Source: an uncultured Alteromonadaceae bacterium (GTDB lineage Bacteria > Pseudomonadota > Gammaproteobacteria > Enterobacterales > Alteromonadaceae). From it: a stretch of DNA of 64,000 nucleotides. The stretch covers positions 186,001 to 250,000 of the forward strand of contig CAJXMO010000004.1 in NCBI GenBank assembly GCA_913056495.1, given 5' to 3'. The position numbers and the translations under genes were made by a program. Below are positions 20,224 to 28,871 of this stretch, one piece after another. Numbering within the stretch: the stretch's first letter is position 1; the number at the start of each line of letters is the position of its first letter. The notes beneath the pieces are model-generated. The model was not told where the DNA came from. It ran no database searches and worked only from the letters and a program-made list of their open reading frames with translations.

Positions 20224-20973
20224 CTACCAATTTATTTGCTGTTTAATCGGTAAAAAGTATTTTTCCAAATCAATTCGAATTGGCATAAAATAACAATTCG
20301 AATTATATTTTTGGCAATGCTTTAACACATCCACCGCGAACTGGGTGTTCCACTCATAGTCAGGTCTGAAATCTTTTGGAAAAACAACTTTGTTGACATT
20401 TTCCCAGTAGAGTTTACTTTTTTCCGTAATAACAGGTGATACACCCCAATAGACTTTGTCAGCCGGAATAAAGTCCGAATACACATCCAATAAACGCATA
20501 TCAAAAAAAGGTTGAGATAGAATAAAGTCACAACCTGCATCAAATTTGTCGTAAATATAATCTTTTTCTTCTTTAACACCACTGCGGTATGGGTCAAAAC
20601 CACAATAAATTTCAATCGACGGAAAGTCTTTGCGAATCTGTCTGACCATATCGACAACATGAGTGCGATAAATTTTATGAGACCGATCCGGCGGTGGATC
20701 GCCTGTTACAATTAAAATCTTATCCAACTCTTTTGCTTCAATAATCTGCTGTAACCGATTTTCTTTTAAATCAAAATCGATTGATCGAATATGCGGAATA
20801 AAGCGATACTTATCACGATTTACATAGTCGACCCCATCCCAACTGCGAATTGGCAACCTTAATAAATCTGGGATATTGATTGTATCTATGAAGGGGAGTT
20901 GCTGCTCAACAAATTGCATTTGCTGATGGGTTGCTTCAACCGTTCTGGGTACAACTTCAAATGAAATATTCAT
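20224..20973 (-). CDS. Divergent methylenetetrahydrofolate reductase-like protein
   Basis: A 249-residue TIM-barrel protein related to MetF-type flavin reductases but shorter than the roughly 300 residues of MetF. Matches to catalytic MetF positions are visible: Glu6 in ISFEVVPRT, Asp92 in LIVTGDPPPD, and Gln154 in CDFILSQPFFD. The THxxC-type segment of MetF is replaced by IPHIRSIDFD. I infer an FAD-dependent folate-type oxidoreductase whose exact substrate is open. It has no met gene beside it. The dienelactone hydrolase gene lies 36 bases upstream on the same strand and may be co-transcribed. Confidence 0.72.
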   Translation of the reverse strand: MNISFEVVPRTVEATHQQMQFVEQQLPFIDTINIPDLLRLPIRSWDGVDYVNRDKYRFIPHIRSIDFDLKENRLQQIIEAKELDKILIVTGDPPPDRSHKIYRTHVVDMVRQIRKDFPSIEIYCGFDPYRSGVKEEKDYIYDKFDAGCDFILSQPFFDMRLLDVYSDFIPADKVYWGVSPVITEKSKLYWENVNKVVFPKDFRPDYEWNTQFAVDVLKHCQKYNSNCYFMPIRIDLEKYFLPIKQQINW

Positions 20974-21009
20974 ATAATCCGAATCTTTCTTTACTTTTAG
21001 AATTTAAAT

Positions 21010-21753
21010 TTAGGCTTTTAACTTTCGGTTGAATAATTCAACCGACATTTGATAAACCTGCATGGCGGCGGCTGGATCATATCTATCTAATCCTTCATCA
21101 CGCATGAAAGCGTGCGCAGCATTGAACTCATGCCAGGTAAAATGAGCACCGGAATCAATTAAGTTGTGATGGATTTTAAATCGGCCTTCATTCGGTACAT
21201 GTGGATCTTGCTTACCCCAAACCATTAATAATTCACCTTTAATATCTTTGGTGCGGGTCAGTGAATCATTACCTTCATCAGATGGCAAAGTATTTGAGTG
21301 GATATCAGTTGCATACAAACAAGACGCAGCCAGAATATTTTCATTAATTGCTGCTCGATAAGCTAGATGCCCGCCAATACAAACACCCATAGCCCCCACT
21401 TTGCCCGTGCAATAATCTTGCGCGCGGGCAAAATCGATCATAGCCTGTGTATCTGAGTCATGGGATTCAAGTGGTTTAGCAAATTTATCTGCATTGCCTT
21501 TATCTTTGCCTTCATCATCATAAGCTAAAACAGTGCCTATCGGGTTAAGCTCATGGAATACTTCCGGTACTAAAACAACAAAGCCATGACCCGCCATTAA
21601 AGCAGCCGAACGTGCAATAGGTGCAGTTTGCTGGAAAATTTCTGAATAATAAATAATTGCAGGATATTGACCCTCATCTTGAGGACGATATATATAGGTG
21701 CGCATCACACCCGTTGGTGTTTCCAGATCAACAAATTCGGTTTTAATAATCAC
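21010..21753 (-). CDS. Dienelactone hydrolase family alpha/beta hydrolase
   Basis: Alpha/beta hydrolase (247 aa) of the dienelactone hydrolase family. The catalytic triad reads Cys125 (GVCIGGH), Asp183 (WGKQDPHVP) and His214 (NAAHAF). The frame is open to 21786 from a GTG, but the GTG at 21753 is preferred: AGGA lies eight bases upstream, and the family usually begins just before the KTEFVDLxTPTG segment. No aromatic-degradation genes are nearby, so the physiological substrate is unknown. Confidence 0.85.
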   Translation of the reverse strand: MIIKTEFVDLETPTGVMRTYIYRPQDEGQYPAIIYYSEIFQQTAPIARSAALMAGHGFVVLVPEVFHELNPIGTVLAYDDEGKDKGNADKFAKPLESHDSDTQAMIDFARAQDYCTGKVGAMGVCIGGHLAYRAAINENILAASCLYATDIHSNTLPSDEGNDSLTRTKDIKGELLMVWGKQDPHVPNEGRFKIHHNLIDSGAHFTWHEFNAAHAFMRDEGLDRYDPAAAMQVYQMSVELFNRKLKA

Positions 21754-21994
21754 GTCGACTATCCTATAAATTATAAAATTTTGCACATTATACAGAAACT
21801 CAACTTGAGATTGTGCTTTTTTATTTGGGAGAAAGTTGAAAAAAATTCAACTAATATAAATTTTAAAACGGGTGTTTGGATTGCTGGCAACATACTTGCT
21901 TAATACTTGTCTAATTGCATAAACGCGAATGCTTTCATTCATCATTGCACTATAACAAGTCAGCCCAGACAGGAAAATCATCAAGGAGATTTAT

Positions 21995-22879
21995 ATGCCA
22001 GCTCAACAGCTTATTGCAGACTTAATTGAGGCACACAAACTGCCCGCTCATTTTAGCGAAATTGTCGAGCACTATTATCTGCCTTTATGTGCGCGCATCG
22101 CACAATTAAAAAAATCGAAATCAGAGACCTTGTATGTTGCGATTAATGGCAGTCAGGGCAGCGGAAAATCAACCATGGCCGCATTTTTAACGGACTTATT
22201 GGCCAAAATATGGCATTTAAATGTCGCAAATTTATCGATTGATGACTTTTATCTAACCCGAAAAGAACGCAAACATCTGGCCGAGCATATTCATCCTCTG
22301 TTGATGACACGCGGCGTGCCGGGCACACACGATATTCAACTCGCTTTGCAAACCCTAAAAAAACTGGGCAGCCCGAATAAGTCAATCCCGCTTGTGCGTT
22401 TTAATAAAGCAATTGATGACAGAGCCTGTGAAGACAAATGGACTTATATGGATGGGCCGGCTGATGTGGTTATTTTGGAAGGCTGGTGTATGGGTATTGA
22501 AGCTCAGACGGAAGCTGACTTGTATACACCTATCAATAAACTGGAAAGTGAAGAAGACAGTAATGCAAAATGGCGACATTATGTAAATGACCAATTATCC
22601 CAACAATACCCCGCACTCTTTAAACAATTTGATTATTTAATTATGCTAAAAGCACCTAGCTTTGACTGTGTTTATCAATGGCGAAAGCGTCAGGAAGATA
22701 AATTAAGAGCTAAAGCTACATTGCAAACTCATCTAATGTCAGAGCCAGAATTAAAACGCTTTATTGAACATTATCAAAGACTCACAGAGCACGCGCTGGA
22801 AAATTTACCGGATAAAGCCAATGTTGTTTTTAACCTCGATGAAACGCAAAAATTCACGAAAGTAACAGGATTGCATTAA
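21995..22879 (+). CDS. D-glycerate 3-kinase (P-loop, GLYK type)
   Basis: Predicted to phosphorylate D-glycerate to 3-phosphoglycerate with ATP. It has a phosphoribulokinase/uridine-kinase-like fold with P-loop GSQGSGKST at residues 52-60, then DDFYLTRKERKHLAEHIHPLLMTRGVPGTHD, which is characteristic of the plant/yeast-type glycerate kinase group and unlike GarK/GlxK. Later ILEGWCMG and the lid-like YQWRKRQEDKLR support it. AAGGAG precedes the ATG. It is the first gene of a four-gene block and ends 2 bases before the phosphatase gene. Its product is the acceptor used by the synthase two genes on, which suggests a salvage role for glycerate. Confidence 0.85.
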   Translation: MPAQQLIADLIEAHKLPAHFSEIVEHYYLPLCARIAQLKKSKSETLYVAINGSQGSGKSTMAAFLTDLLAKIWHLNVANLSIDDFYLTRKERKHLAEHIHPLLMTRGVPGTHDIQLALQTLKKLGSPNKSIPLVRFNKAIDDRACEDKWTYMDGPADVVILEGWCMGIEAQTEADLYTPINKLESEEDSNAKWRHYVNDQLSQQYPALFKQFDYLIMLKAPSFDCVYQWRKRQEDKLRAKATLQTHLMSEPELKRFIEHYQRLTEHALENLPDKANVVFNLDETQKFTKVTGLH

Positions 22880-22881
22880 TC

Positions 22882-23721
22882 ATGAATACGCCCTTTAAAT
22901 TACTGGTATTTACCGACATGGACGGTACTTTACTCGATCATCATACATACAGCTGGCAAAGTGCCATTTCCACTATCAGTCAATTAAAACTTTTGAATAT
23001 CCCGATAATTTGCAATACCAGTAAAACCTATCAGGAAGTAAAGCAATTACATTTTAGCTTAAGCTTAGACAGTCCTTTCATCGTAGAAAATGGTTCTGCG
23101 ATTTTTGATTCCGCACCAAAAAACAGCAATAACAATAATAGTGCAACACAAGCTGAACCAATGCACCTTATTGGTGCTAATCGCACTGATATTCTGGATT
23201 GCCTTGCACTCGCCCGACAAAAAGGATTTAAATTTAGTGGATTTAATGACTGGTCCGTCAAGCAAGTTATTCAACATACGGGTCTTAACCAGACACAAGC
23301 GGAACAAAGTGCTGCCAGAGCTTTTTCTGAACCTTTAATCTGGCAGGATACAAACGTCAAAAAACATGAATTTATTCATTTCGTAGAGCAATATCAATAT
23401 ACAGCGCTACAAGGTGGACGTTTCTTATCCGTTCAGGGCCAATGCGATAAGGGACAGGCGCTTAAATGGTATGCCAAATATTATGAGCAACAAACCGGGC
23501 AACCTGTTTTAACCGTCGCTTTGGGTGATAGCGGCAATGATATTGCTATGTTGGAAGCGGCCGATGTAGCCGTATGGATAAAATCAGAAAAACCTTTTCC
23601 TCAACTCAATAAAATCGAGCAAGTCTACTATTCGACTAAACCAGGGCCAAAAGGCTGGCAGCAAACTATGGCTCACATATTGCATTTATATCAATCAAAC
23701 CAGCTTGTTAAGACAAGTTAA
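22882..23721 (+). CDS. Mannosyl/glucosyl-3-phosphoglycerate phosphatase (HAD-IIB)
   Basis: HAD-superfamily phosphatase of the MPGP/GpgP type, which removes the phosphate from glycosyl-3-phosphoglycerate to give the compatible solute. Visible are the nucleophile motif FTDMDGTLLD (Asp12, Asp14), the second motif with Asn-Thr-Ser in IICNTSKTYQE, the cap domain with a Gly-Arg-Phe segment (QGGRFLSVQG), and motif IV GDSGNDIAMLEAAD. The 279 aa length fits. The neighbouring GT81 synthase argues for glucosyl-3-phosphoglycerate as substrate, though this family often accepts both sugars. A short polar stretch rich in Asn (about residues 75-81) is an insertion. Confidence 0.85.
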   Translation: MNTPFKLLVFTDMDGTLLDHHTYSWQSAISTISQLKLLNIPIICNTSKTYQEVKQLHFSLSLDSPFIVENGSAIFDSAPKNSNNNNSATQAEPMHLIGANRTDILDCLALARQKGFKFSGFNDWSVKQVIQHTGLNQTQAEQSAARAFSEPLIWQDTNVKKHEFIHFVEQYQYTALQGGRFLSVQGQCDKGQALKWYAKYYEQQTGQPVLTVALGDSGNDIAMLEAADVAVWIKSEKPFPQLNKIEQVYYSTKPGPKGWQQTMAHILHLYQSNQLVKTS

Positions 23722-23846
23722 GCCTGTTTCTTACTGAATTAAATGGCGTAAAAACTTGTCATCGTAATACAACAACCTAATCTTAAAATTAGCAAGCCAA
23801 CTGTAAAAATGCGCAATGTCGCGTAACACTGACTTAAGGAGCTATC

Positions 23847-25073
23847 ATGGGTGATTTTTATCAGAATGGGGTAATAACGACGCTACATAATTTATCAAGA
23901 GATTCTTTTACAACCGAAGATCTCGAAGCGCAATTAGTTGAATTTGCCAAAGTACGGCCTTTGTCTTTAGTTTTGCCCTCTTTATTTTCAGAATTAGAAG
24001 GCCCTGCGCTGGAAAACATTATTAATGAAATATCTAAAGTTCCTTACCTCAAGCAAATTGTCATAGGTTTAGACAGAGCGACCGAAGAGGAATACAGATA
24101 TGCGCTCAAATTTTTCTCTAAATTACCTCAAAATATTAAAGTATTGTGGAATGACGGACCCAGACTAAAAGCACTAGACGCGGAATTACAGGAAGCCGGA
24201 CTGGCGCCTAAAGAATTGGGTAAAGGGCGCAACGTTTGGTATTGCTTAGGCTTTGTTTTAGGCTCAGGTGAGGCTGAGTCAGTTGCATTACATGATTGTG
24301 ATATCCTAACCTACGATCGTCGCTTGCTGGCACGTTTACTCTACCCGGTCGCTAACCCGAATTTTAACTATGAATTCTGTAAAGGTTATTATGCACGAGT
24401 AGCCGATAGCAAAATTAATGGCCGCGTCAGTCGTTTATTGGTTACCCCTTTATTGCGCGCGCTGAAAAAAATCTTTGGTAATCTGGATTACCTAGAATAT
24501 CTGGATAGCTATCGTTACCCCTTAGCCGGTGAATTCTCATTCAGAACCGATGTCATTAACGATATTCGTATACCGAGTGACTGGGGACTGGAGATTGGCG
24601 TATTATCTGAAATGGACCGAAACTACTCCAATAACAGATTATGTCAGGTCGATATTGCAGACACATATGACCACAAGCATCAGTCTTTATCTCAGGACAA
24701 TGATGATGGTGGCTTATCTAAAATGTCCATCGACATCTCTAAAGCTATCTTCAGAAAACTGGCAACAAATGGTGTTGTATTTAATAGCGAAACCTTTCGC
24801 TCAATAAAAGCCACTTATTACCGAATTGCGCTCGATTTTGTCGAAACTTATCGAAATGATGCCATTATCAACGGATTGAGCTTTGATATTCATAGTGAAG
24901 AAATGGCAGTTGAGTTGTTTGCTCACAATATCCTTAAAGCCGGTTTACATTTCCTTGAGAATCCAATGGAAACCCCATTTATCCCCAGCTGGAACCGTGT
25001 AACCAGTGCGGTACCGGATATCGCAGAGCGTATGATTGACGCGGTAGAACAGGATATGGCTGAATTCAGCTAA
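23847..25073 (+). CDS. gpgS: Glucosyl-3-phosphoglycerate synthase (GT81 type)
   Basis: Retaining glycosyltransferase predicted to transfer glucose from a nucleotide sugar to 3-phosphoglycerate, the committed step to glucosylglycerate. The metal/nucleotide DxD site is in ALHDCDILTYDRRL (His149-Asp150-Cys151-Asp152), preceded by KGRNVWYCLGFVLG. The FCKGYYAR and LAGEFSFR segments and the DWGLEIGVL stretch that follows resemble GpgS rather than the GT55 mannosyl enzyme. Length 408 aa is normal. TTAAGGAG precedes the ATG. The donor (GDP-, ADP- or UDP-glucose) cannot be read from the sequence. Confidence 0.83.
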   Translation: MGDFYQNGVITTLHNLSRDSFTTEDLEAQLVEFAKVRPLSLVLPSLFSELEGPALENIINEISKVPYLKQIVIGLDRATEEEYRYALKFFSKLPQNIKVLWNDGPRLKALDAELQEAGLAPKELGKGRNVWYCLGFVLGSGEAESVALHDCDILTYDRRLLARLLYPVANPNFNYEFCKGYYARVADSKINGRVSRLLVTPLLRALKKIFGNLDYLEYLDSYRYPLAGEFSFRTDVINDIRIPSDWGLEIGVLSEMDRNYSNNRLCQVDIADTYDHKHQSLSQDNDDGGLSKMSIDISKAIFRKLATNGVVFNSETFRSIKATYYRIALDFVETYRNDAIINGLSFDIHSEEMAVELFAHNILKAGLHFLENPMETPFIPSWNRVTSAVPDIAERMIDAVEQDMAEFS

Positions 25074-25092
25074 ATCTGGTTGTTAGCACTAT

Positions 25093-25122
25093 CCGGGCCG
25101 TCTAATAATAATAAAGGCCCGG
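25093..25122 (+). repeat. GC hairpin between synthase and phosphorylase genes
   Basis: CCGGGCC and GGCCCGG form a 7-bp all-GC stem around a 16-base AT-rich loop, 20 bases after gpgS and 53 before the phosphorylase gene. There is no T-run. It could be a weak terminator or an mRNA processing/stability element that lets synthase and phosphorylase be expressed at different levels. Confidence 0.45.
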
Positions 25123-25175
25123 TATTAAATATTTTCATTAGTTGACTGCATTTATCACATTGACGGAGTCTGGTC

Positions 25176-26921
25176 ATGACAGAACAAAATAACTCGGAAT
25201 TAAGCCACAGAATAAAAACCCACATTCAATTTATTTACCCCAACTTAAATGCCGAAGAGATCAGTCAACAGTTGCTCAATTTAATGCGCTTAACTGAAAA
25301 TACCCCTACTCCGCCCAATCATCAAAATCACTGGAACCAGGAAGATATTATTGCCATCACTTATGGCAATAGTTTATTAAAAGAAGGTGAAAAGCCTCTG
25401 CATACACTGCATGAATTTTTTAATAAACATTTAAAAGGCTGCATTAACAGCATTCATATTTTACCATTTTACCCTTACAGTTCTGATGATGGGTTTGCGG
25501 TCATGGATTATTCCAAAGTGAATGATTCACTTGGTGACTGGGCCGATGTTAATAAGCTGGCCCAAGACTATAAACTCATGGCTGATATTGTGGTTAATCA
25601 CTGTTCAAGCAGAAGTTTGTGGTTTGAGAATTTTAAACAAGGTAAAGAACCCGGCAAAGATTATTTTTATACCGCGTCGCCGGATGATGACTTACAAGAC
25701 GTCGTTCGCCCTCGAACCAGCCCACTGCTGCGTGAGGTTGTCACACCTCAAGGTACACAATATGTCTGGTGTACTTTCAGCCATGATCAGGTCGACTTTG
25801 ATTTTCGAAATATCAATGTCTTATACGAGTTTGTAAAAATAATCCGCTTATATCTGGATCAGGGTGTCAGAATTTTCCGTCTGGATGCAGTCGCATTTTT
25901 ATGGAAAGAAGTTGGCACTAACTGCATCCACCTCGCGCAAACCCATGAAATGATACGACTCATGCGCTGTCTGATTGAGCATTCAATAAATGACGCTGTT
26001 ATTATCACTGAAACCAATGTACCTAATCACGAGAACCTGAGTTACTTTGGTAATGGTAATGAGGCGCACTGTGTTTATAATTTTTCATTGCCTCCTTTGC
26101 TCATTAATACACTCATCAGTGGTGACTGCCGTCATTTAAAACGCTGGATGATGACAATGCCACCATCGCAAATGGGGACCGCATACTTTAATTTTATTGC
26201 TTCTCACGATGGTGTCGGGTTACGTCCTGCAGAAGGTTTGTTAAACGAAGACGAGCTGGGCACTTTAGTCAATACTATCAGTCAGTTCGGTGGCCGGATA
26301 TCATGGCGCAGCGCAAACGGAATGCAAAAACCTTATGAGATGAATATCAGCCTATTTGATGCCTTGCAAGGCACATCCAAAGGGCCGGATAAATATCAGG
26401 TCGATCGATTTATTTGTGCTCATGCCATTATGCTTGCACTGGAGGGGATCCCAGGTATCTATATTCATAGCTTGTTTGGCACCAATAATGACTATGAAAG
26501 AGTAGAAAATACCAGCCAGAACCGCAGCATCAACCGCCATCAATGGTCGGTTGAACAACTGGAAGCAGAACTCAGTAATCCGTTCAGCCATCACTCAAAA
26601 GTATTTGAACGCATCAAACGTTTAATTCACAAACGAGCCAAACAACCTGCTTTCCATCCAAATGCGGTTCAGTTTACGTTGCAAATTGGCGATCAACTGC
26701 TTGGTTTCTGGCGTCAAAGCCAAAACCGCAGTCAAAGCATCTTCTGTATTTTTAATATCAGTGATGAAATTCAGACAGTAAAAATGACCGAACTTAACCT
26801 GATTGATACTGAAAACTGGTACGACTTAATTGCAGATCAGGAAGTTGCTGATTTGCATGGCGAAATTAGTCTGGCTCCGTATCAGTCAGTCTGGCTGACA
26901 AATTTAGTGCTCAACCAGTAA
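25176..26921 (+). CDS. GH13_18 sugar phosphorylase, probable glucosylglycerate phosphorylase
   Basis: Sucrose-phosphorylase-type glycoside phosphorylase of 581 aa. Catalytic residues of the GH13 barrel are visible: nucleophile Asp237 in [12 protein letters not shown], acid/base Glu279 in IITETNVPN, and the stabilising Asp345 in [14 protein letters not shown]-terminal [20 protein letters not shown] and [16 protein letters not shown] complete the fold. Members of this subfamily act on sucrose, sucrose 6'-phosphate, glucosylglycerol or glucosylglycerate. Its place directly after a glycerate kinase and a glucosylglycerate synthesis pair makes glucosylglycerate (products: glucose 1-phosphate and glycerate) the best guess. 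Sucrose phosphorylase is the main alternative. Confidence 0.8.
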   Translation: MTEQNNSELSHRIKTHIQFIYPNLNAEEISQQLLNLMRLTENTPTPPNHQNHWNQEDIIAITYGNSLLKEGEKPLHTLHEFFNKHLKGCINSIHILPFYPYSSDDGFAVMDYSKVNDSLGDWADVNKLAQDYKLMADIVVNHCSSRSLWFENFKQGKEPGKDYFYTASPDDDLQDVVRPRTSPLLREVVTPQGTQYVWCTFSHDQVDFDFRNINVLYEFVKIIRLYLDQGVRIFRLDAVAFLWKEVGTNCIHLAQTHEMIRLMRCLIEHSINDAVIITETNVPNHENLSYFGNGNEAHCVYNFSLPPLLINTLISGDCRHLKRWMMTMPPSQMGTAYFNFIASHDGVGLRPAEGLLNEDELGTLVNTISQFGGRISWRSANGMQKPYEMNISLFDALQGTSKGPDKYQVDRFICAHAIMLALEGIPGIYIHSLFGTNNDYERVENTSQNRSINRHQWSVEQLEAELSNPFSHHSKVFERIKRLIHKRAKQPAFHPNAVQFTLQIGDQLLGFWRQSQNRSQSIFCIFNISDEIQTVKMTELNLIDTENWYDLIADQEVADLHGEISLAPYQSVWLTNLVLNQ

Positions 26922-26944
26922 ATCGGGTTTATCCCTAAGTATCC

Positions 26945-26974
26945 GCCTCTGCTCAGATAATATCTGGCAGAGGC
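26945..26974 (+). terminator. Hairpin after the glucosylglycerate cluster
   Basis: GCCTCTGC and GCAGAGGC pair, with an inner CAGAT/ATCTG extension around a 3-base loop and one bulged T, giving a 13-bp stem 23 bases after the phosphorylase stop. A T-run is lacking. It is the most likely end of the four-gene transcript. Confidence 0.5.
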
Positions 26975-27159
26975 AGCCAATCTTAATCACAGATTCTGAA
27001 TCATTTTCCACTTGCCTTTAGCCCCTTAAACGCCTACCTTAATACTGTGTAACTCATACATAATAATAAATTGAAGCTTTGCTTCTAACACAACCAACAA
27101 AGGCAAAAATTGGTACAATCCATCCGTAAGGTGCCTAATATTGCAGGACAGATAATTAA

Positions 27160-27861
27160 ATGAATAAACCAGCAGTAAAAAGTAATAGCAAAACCACAGT
27201 CGTGACCACAGATGATATTCTAGTCATGTTATGTAAATCAGTAACCGATGTATTAGCCAATGCCAATGCCAACATGGTGACTTACTCAGCTCTGGTACAA
27301 AAAATCAGTAAAACCAGCTTAAAGCCAGATATTGGCTCATTTGTTTTATTTGATGGTGGATTTTCAGGTTTAGTCGTGATTAATTTCAGTGCCGCAGCCG
27401 CAATTGAAATTTACCAAAGCTATATGACAAATATGGGGATTCCTATATCTGAGCTTTCAACCCAACATACCTCAGATGACGTTGGCAATGTTATGGGTGA
27501 ACTGTTAAATCAGATATTAGGCGATTTCACCAGTTTGGTTGGTAAAGAGTTACAAACTTCTATTACTCAGAGCCAGCCAAAAATGTTGACGGTTAATAAG
27601 CAATTAATTATTTCAATCGATACCAATTTAGACAGGCCGCAGGCAAGACGCGTTACTTTCACTACACAAAATGGCAATATTTTTTATTTAGAACTGGCAA
27701 TGGACAGAACCGAGTTTATTAAATTGCATGACTTTGTACCGGAAGAGTTTGATCCGGATGAAATTATTCGTGGCGCCAGTGAACAAGCTAAAAAGTCAAA
27801 ATCTGAGAATAAGTCAGATTCAGATTTTGATCCTGATTTACTGGATGAGTTGGGTATTTAG
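27160..27861 (+). CDS. DUF3334 family protein, CheC/CheX-like
   Basis: A 233-residue cytoplasmic protein of the DUF3334 family, known mainly from Vibrio and Alteromonadales. The central part (about residues 100-140, SDDVGNVMGELLNQILGDFTSLVG) looks like the helix of CheC/CheX/FliM-type domains, which in chemotaxis proteins carries the phosphatase Glu and Asn; here Gly-Asn-x-x-Gly-Glu-x-x-Asn is present. An acidic, Ser/Lys-rich tail ends in DPDLLDELGI. CheX-like phosphatase activity is inference only. It is monocistronic, with a hairpin just after the stop. Confidence 0.75.
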   Translation: MNKPAVKSNSKTTVVTTDDILVMLCKSVTDVLANANANMVTYSALVQKISKTSLKPDIGSFVLFDGGFSGLVVINFSAAAAIEIYQSYMTNMGIPISELSTQHTSDDVGNVMGELLNQILGDFTSLVGKELQTSITQSQPKMLTVNKQLIISIDTNLDRPQARRVTFTTQNGNIFYLELAMDRTEFIKLHDFVPEEFDPDEIIRGASEQAKKSKSENKSDSDFDPDLLDELGI

Positions 27862-27873
27862 TTTAAATTTAAA

Positions 27874-27898
27874 CCTGCTCAAATGTAATTTGGGCAGG
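27874..27898 (+). terminator. Hairpin after the DUF3334 gene
   Basis: An 11-bp stem with one G-T pair (CCTGCTCAAAT / ATTTGGGCAGG) and a GTA loop begins 12 bases after the stop codon. No T-run follows, so termination strength is uncertain. Confidence 0.5.
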
Positions 27899-28067
27899 CC
27901 CGACAAGTACAAAAAAATGGATATCTTAACGGCTCATTGTCAGTTAACCGAACAGACATCTGACCTCAATAAATCTGCGGATGCGCGCTTGTATTTCTGA
28001 TAAAGCGAACTAGCATTATATGCAAGCGACTCAGGTAGTATAAATAAAACACAAGCAAGGAACTGCA

Positions 28068-28805
28068 ATGTTTTCATTCAGGAAATGGATTGGGCAACTC
28101 GCCACTGATAAATCTTTATTTCATATTCAAATTGATCAACCAAAGCAGCATGCAGGTCAGGCAATTGGACTGAATGTAGAGTTTCACGGACGTCAAAGTG
28201 AACAGCAAATCACACAGCTTATTTGCAGTCTAAACTGTGAACTGACCGAAAAAATGCCGAACCAAAAGCCGGAAGTATTTAACATTGCGAAGCAGACACT
28301 CGCATCAAATATTTGCCTGGCAGCCCGTCAGAATACTCAAGATTTTTATCTGTTTCAATTGCCGCAAAACTGCCCTATTTCATCAAGTTATGCTCAACTC
28401 AAACTCAACATTCTGGTTGATTGCCCGGATGGAGAACGTTATCAGCACGCCTGCCCGCTGGATATTCAGCAATCAGAGCTGGCACAAAGTTTCATAGACA
28501 GTTTGCTTTATCTCGGATTTGTTGAAGAAAGCAGTTGGCTTAAACAATCCCAAAAACAAAACCTGCCATATATTCAAAAATATAAGTACCGAAATCAATC
28601 CAATACCCGACTACCTGAAAAACTGGCCATCATTTTCTATTTTGAAAGTTTCAGTGATTACCTCGATGTTTATATGCAAATCCAAACAAACGCCATTGGC
28701 AGCCAATTAAATACAATAAATAACAGGTTCAGCCTGACCCATGTTGATATCAGAGAAAATGCGAGAGCATTAGTCCGTTTTTTACAGGAACAAATCCACT
28801 GCTAA
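28068..28805 (+). CDS. Spo0M-like (arrestin-fold) protein
   Basis: A 245-residue protein whose first half reads like the arrestin-like beta sandwich of Spo0M proteins: FHIQIDQPKQHAGQAIGLNVEFHG followed by SEQQITQLICSLNCELTEK. This is the usual place where these proteins describe a charged first strand pair. The second half is less conserved. Spo0M has roles in sporulation control in Bacillus, but relatives occur in many non-sporulating bacteria with unknown function. CAAGGA precedes the ATG. The assignment rests on the N-terminal pattern only, so it could be a different beta-sandwich protein. Confidence 0.5.
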   Translation: MFSFRKWIGQLATDKSLFHIQIDQPKQHAGQAIGLNVEFHGRQSEQQITQLICSLNCELTEKMPNQKPEVFNIAKQTLASNICLAARQNTQDFYLFQLPQNCPISSSYAQLKLNILVDCPDGERYQHACPLDIQQSELAQSFIDSLLYLGFVEESSWLKQSQKQNLPYIQKYKYRNQSNTRLPEKLAIIFYFESFSDYLDVYMQIQTNAIGSQLNTINNRFSLTHVDIRENARALVRFLQEQIHC

Positions 28806-28871
28806 GCGCTAGATTAATTGAAGGATTAAACGCTACAATACAGACTTTAATACTGGCCAGTCTGTTTCAAA

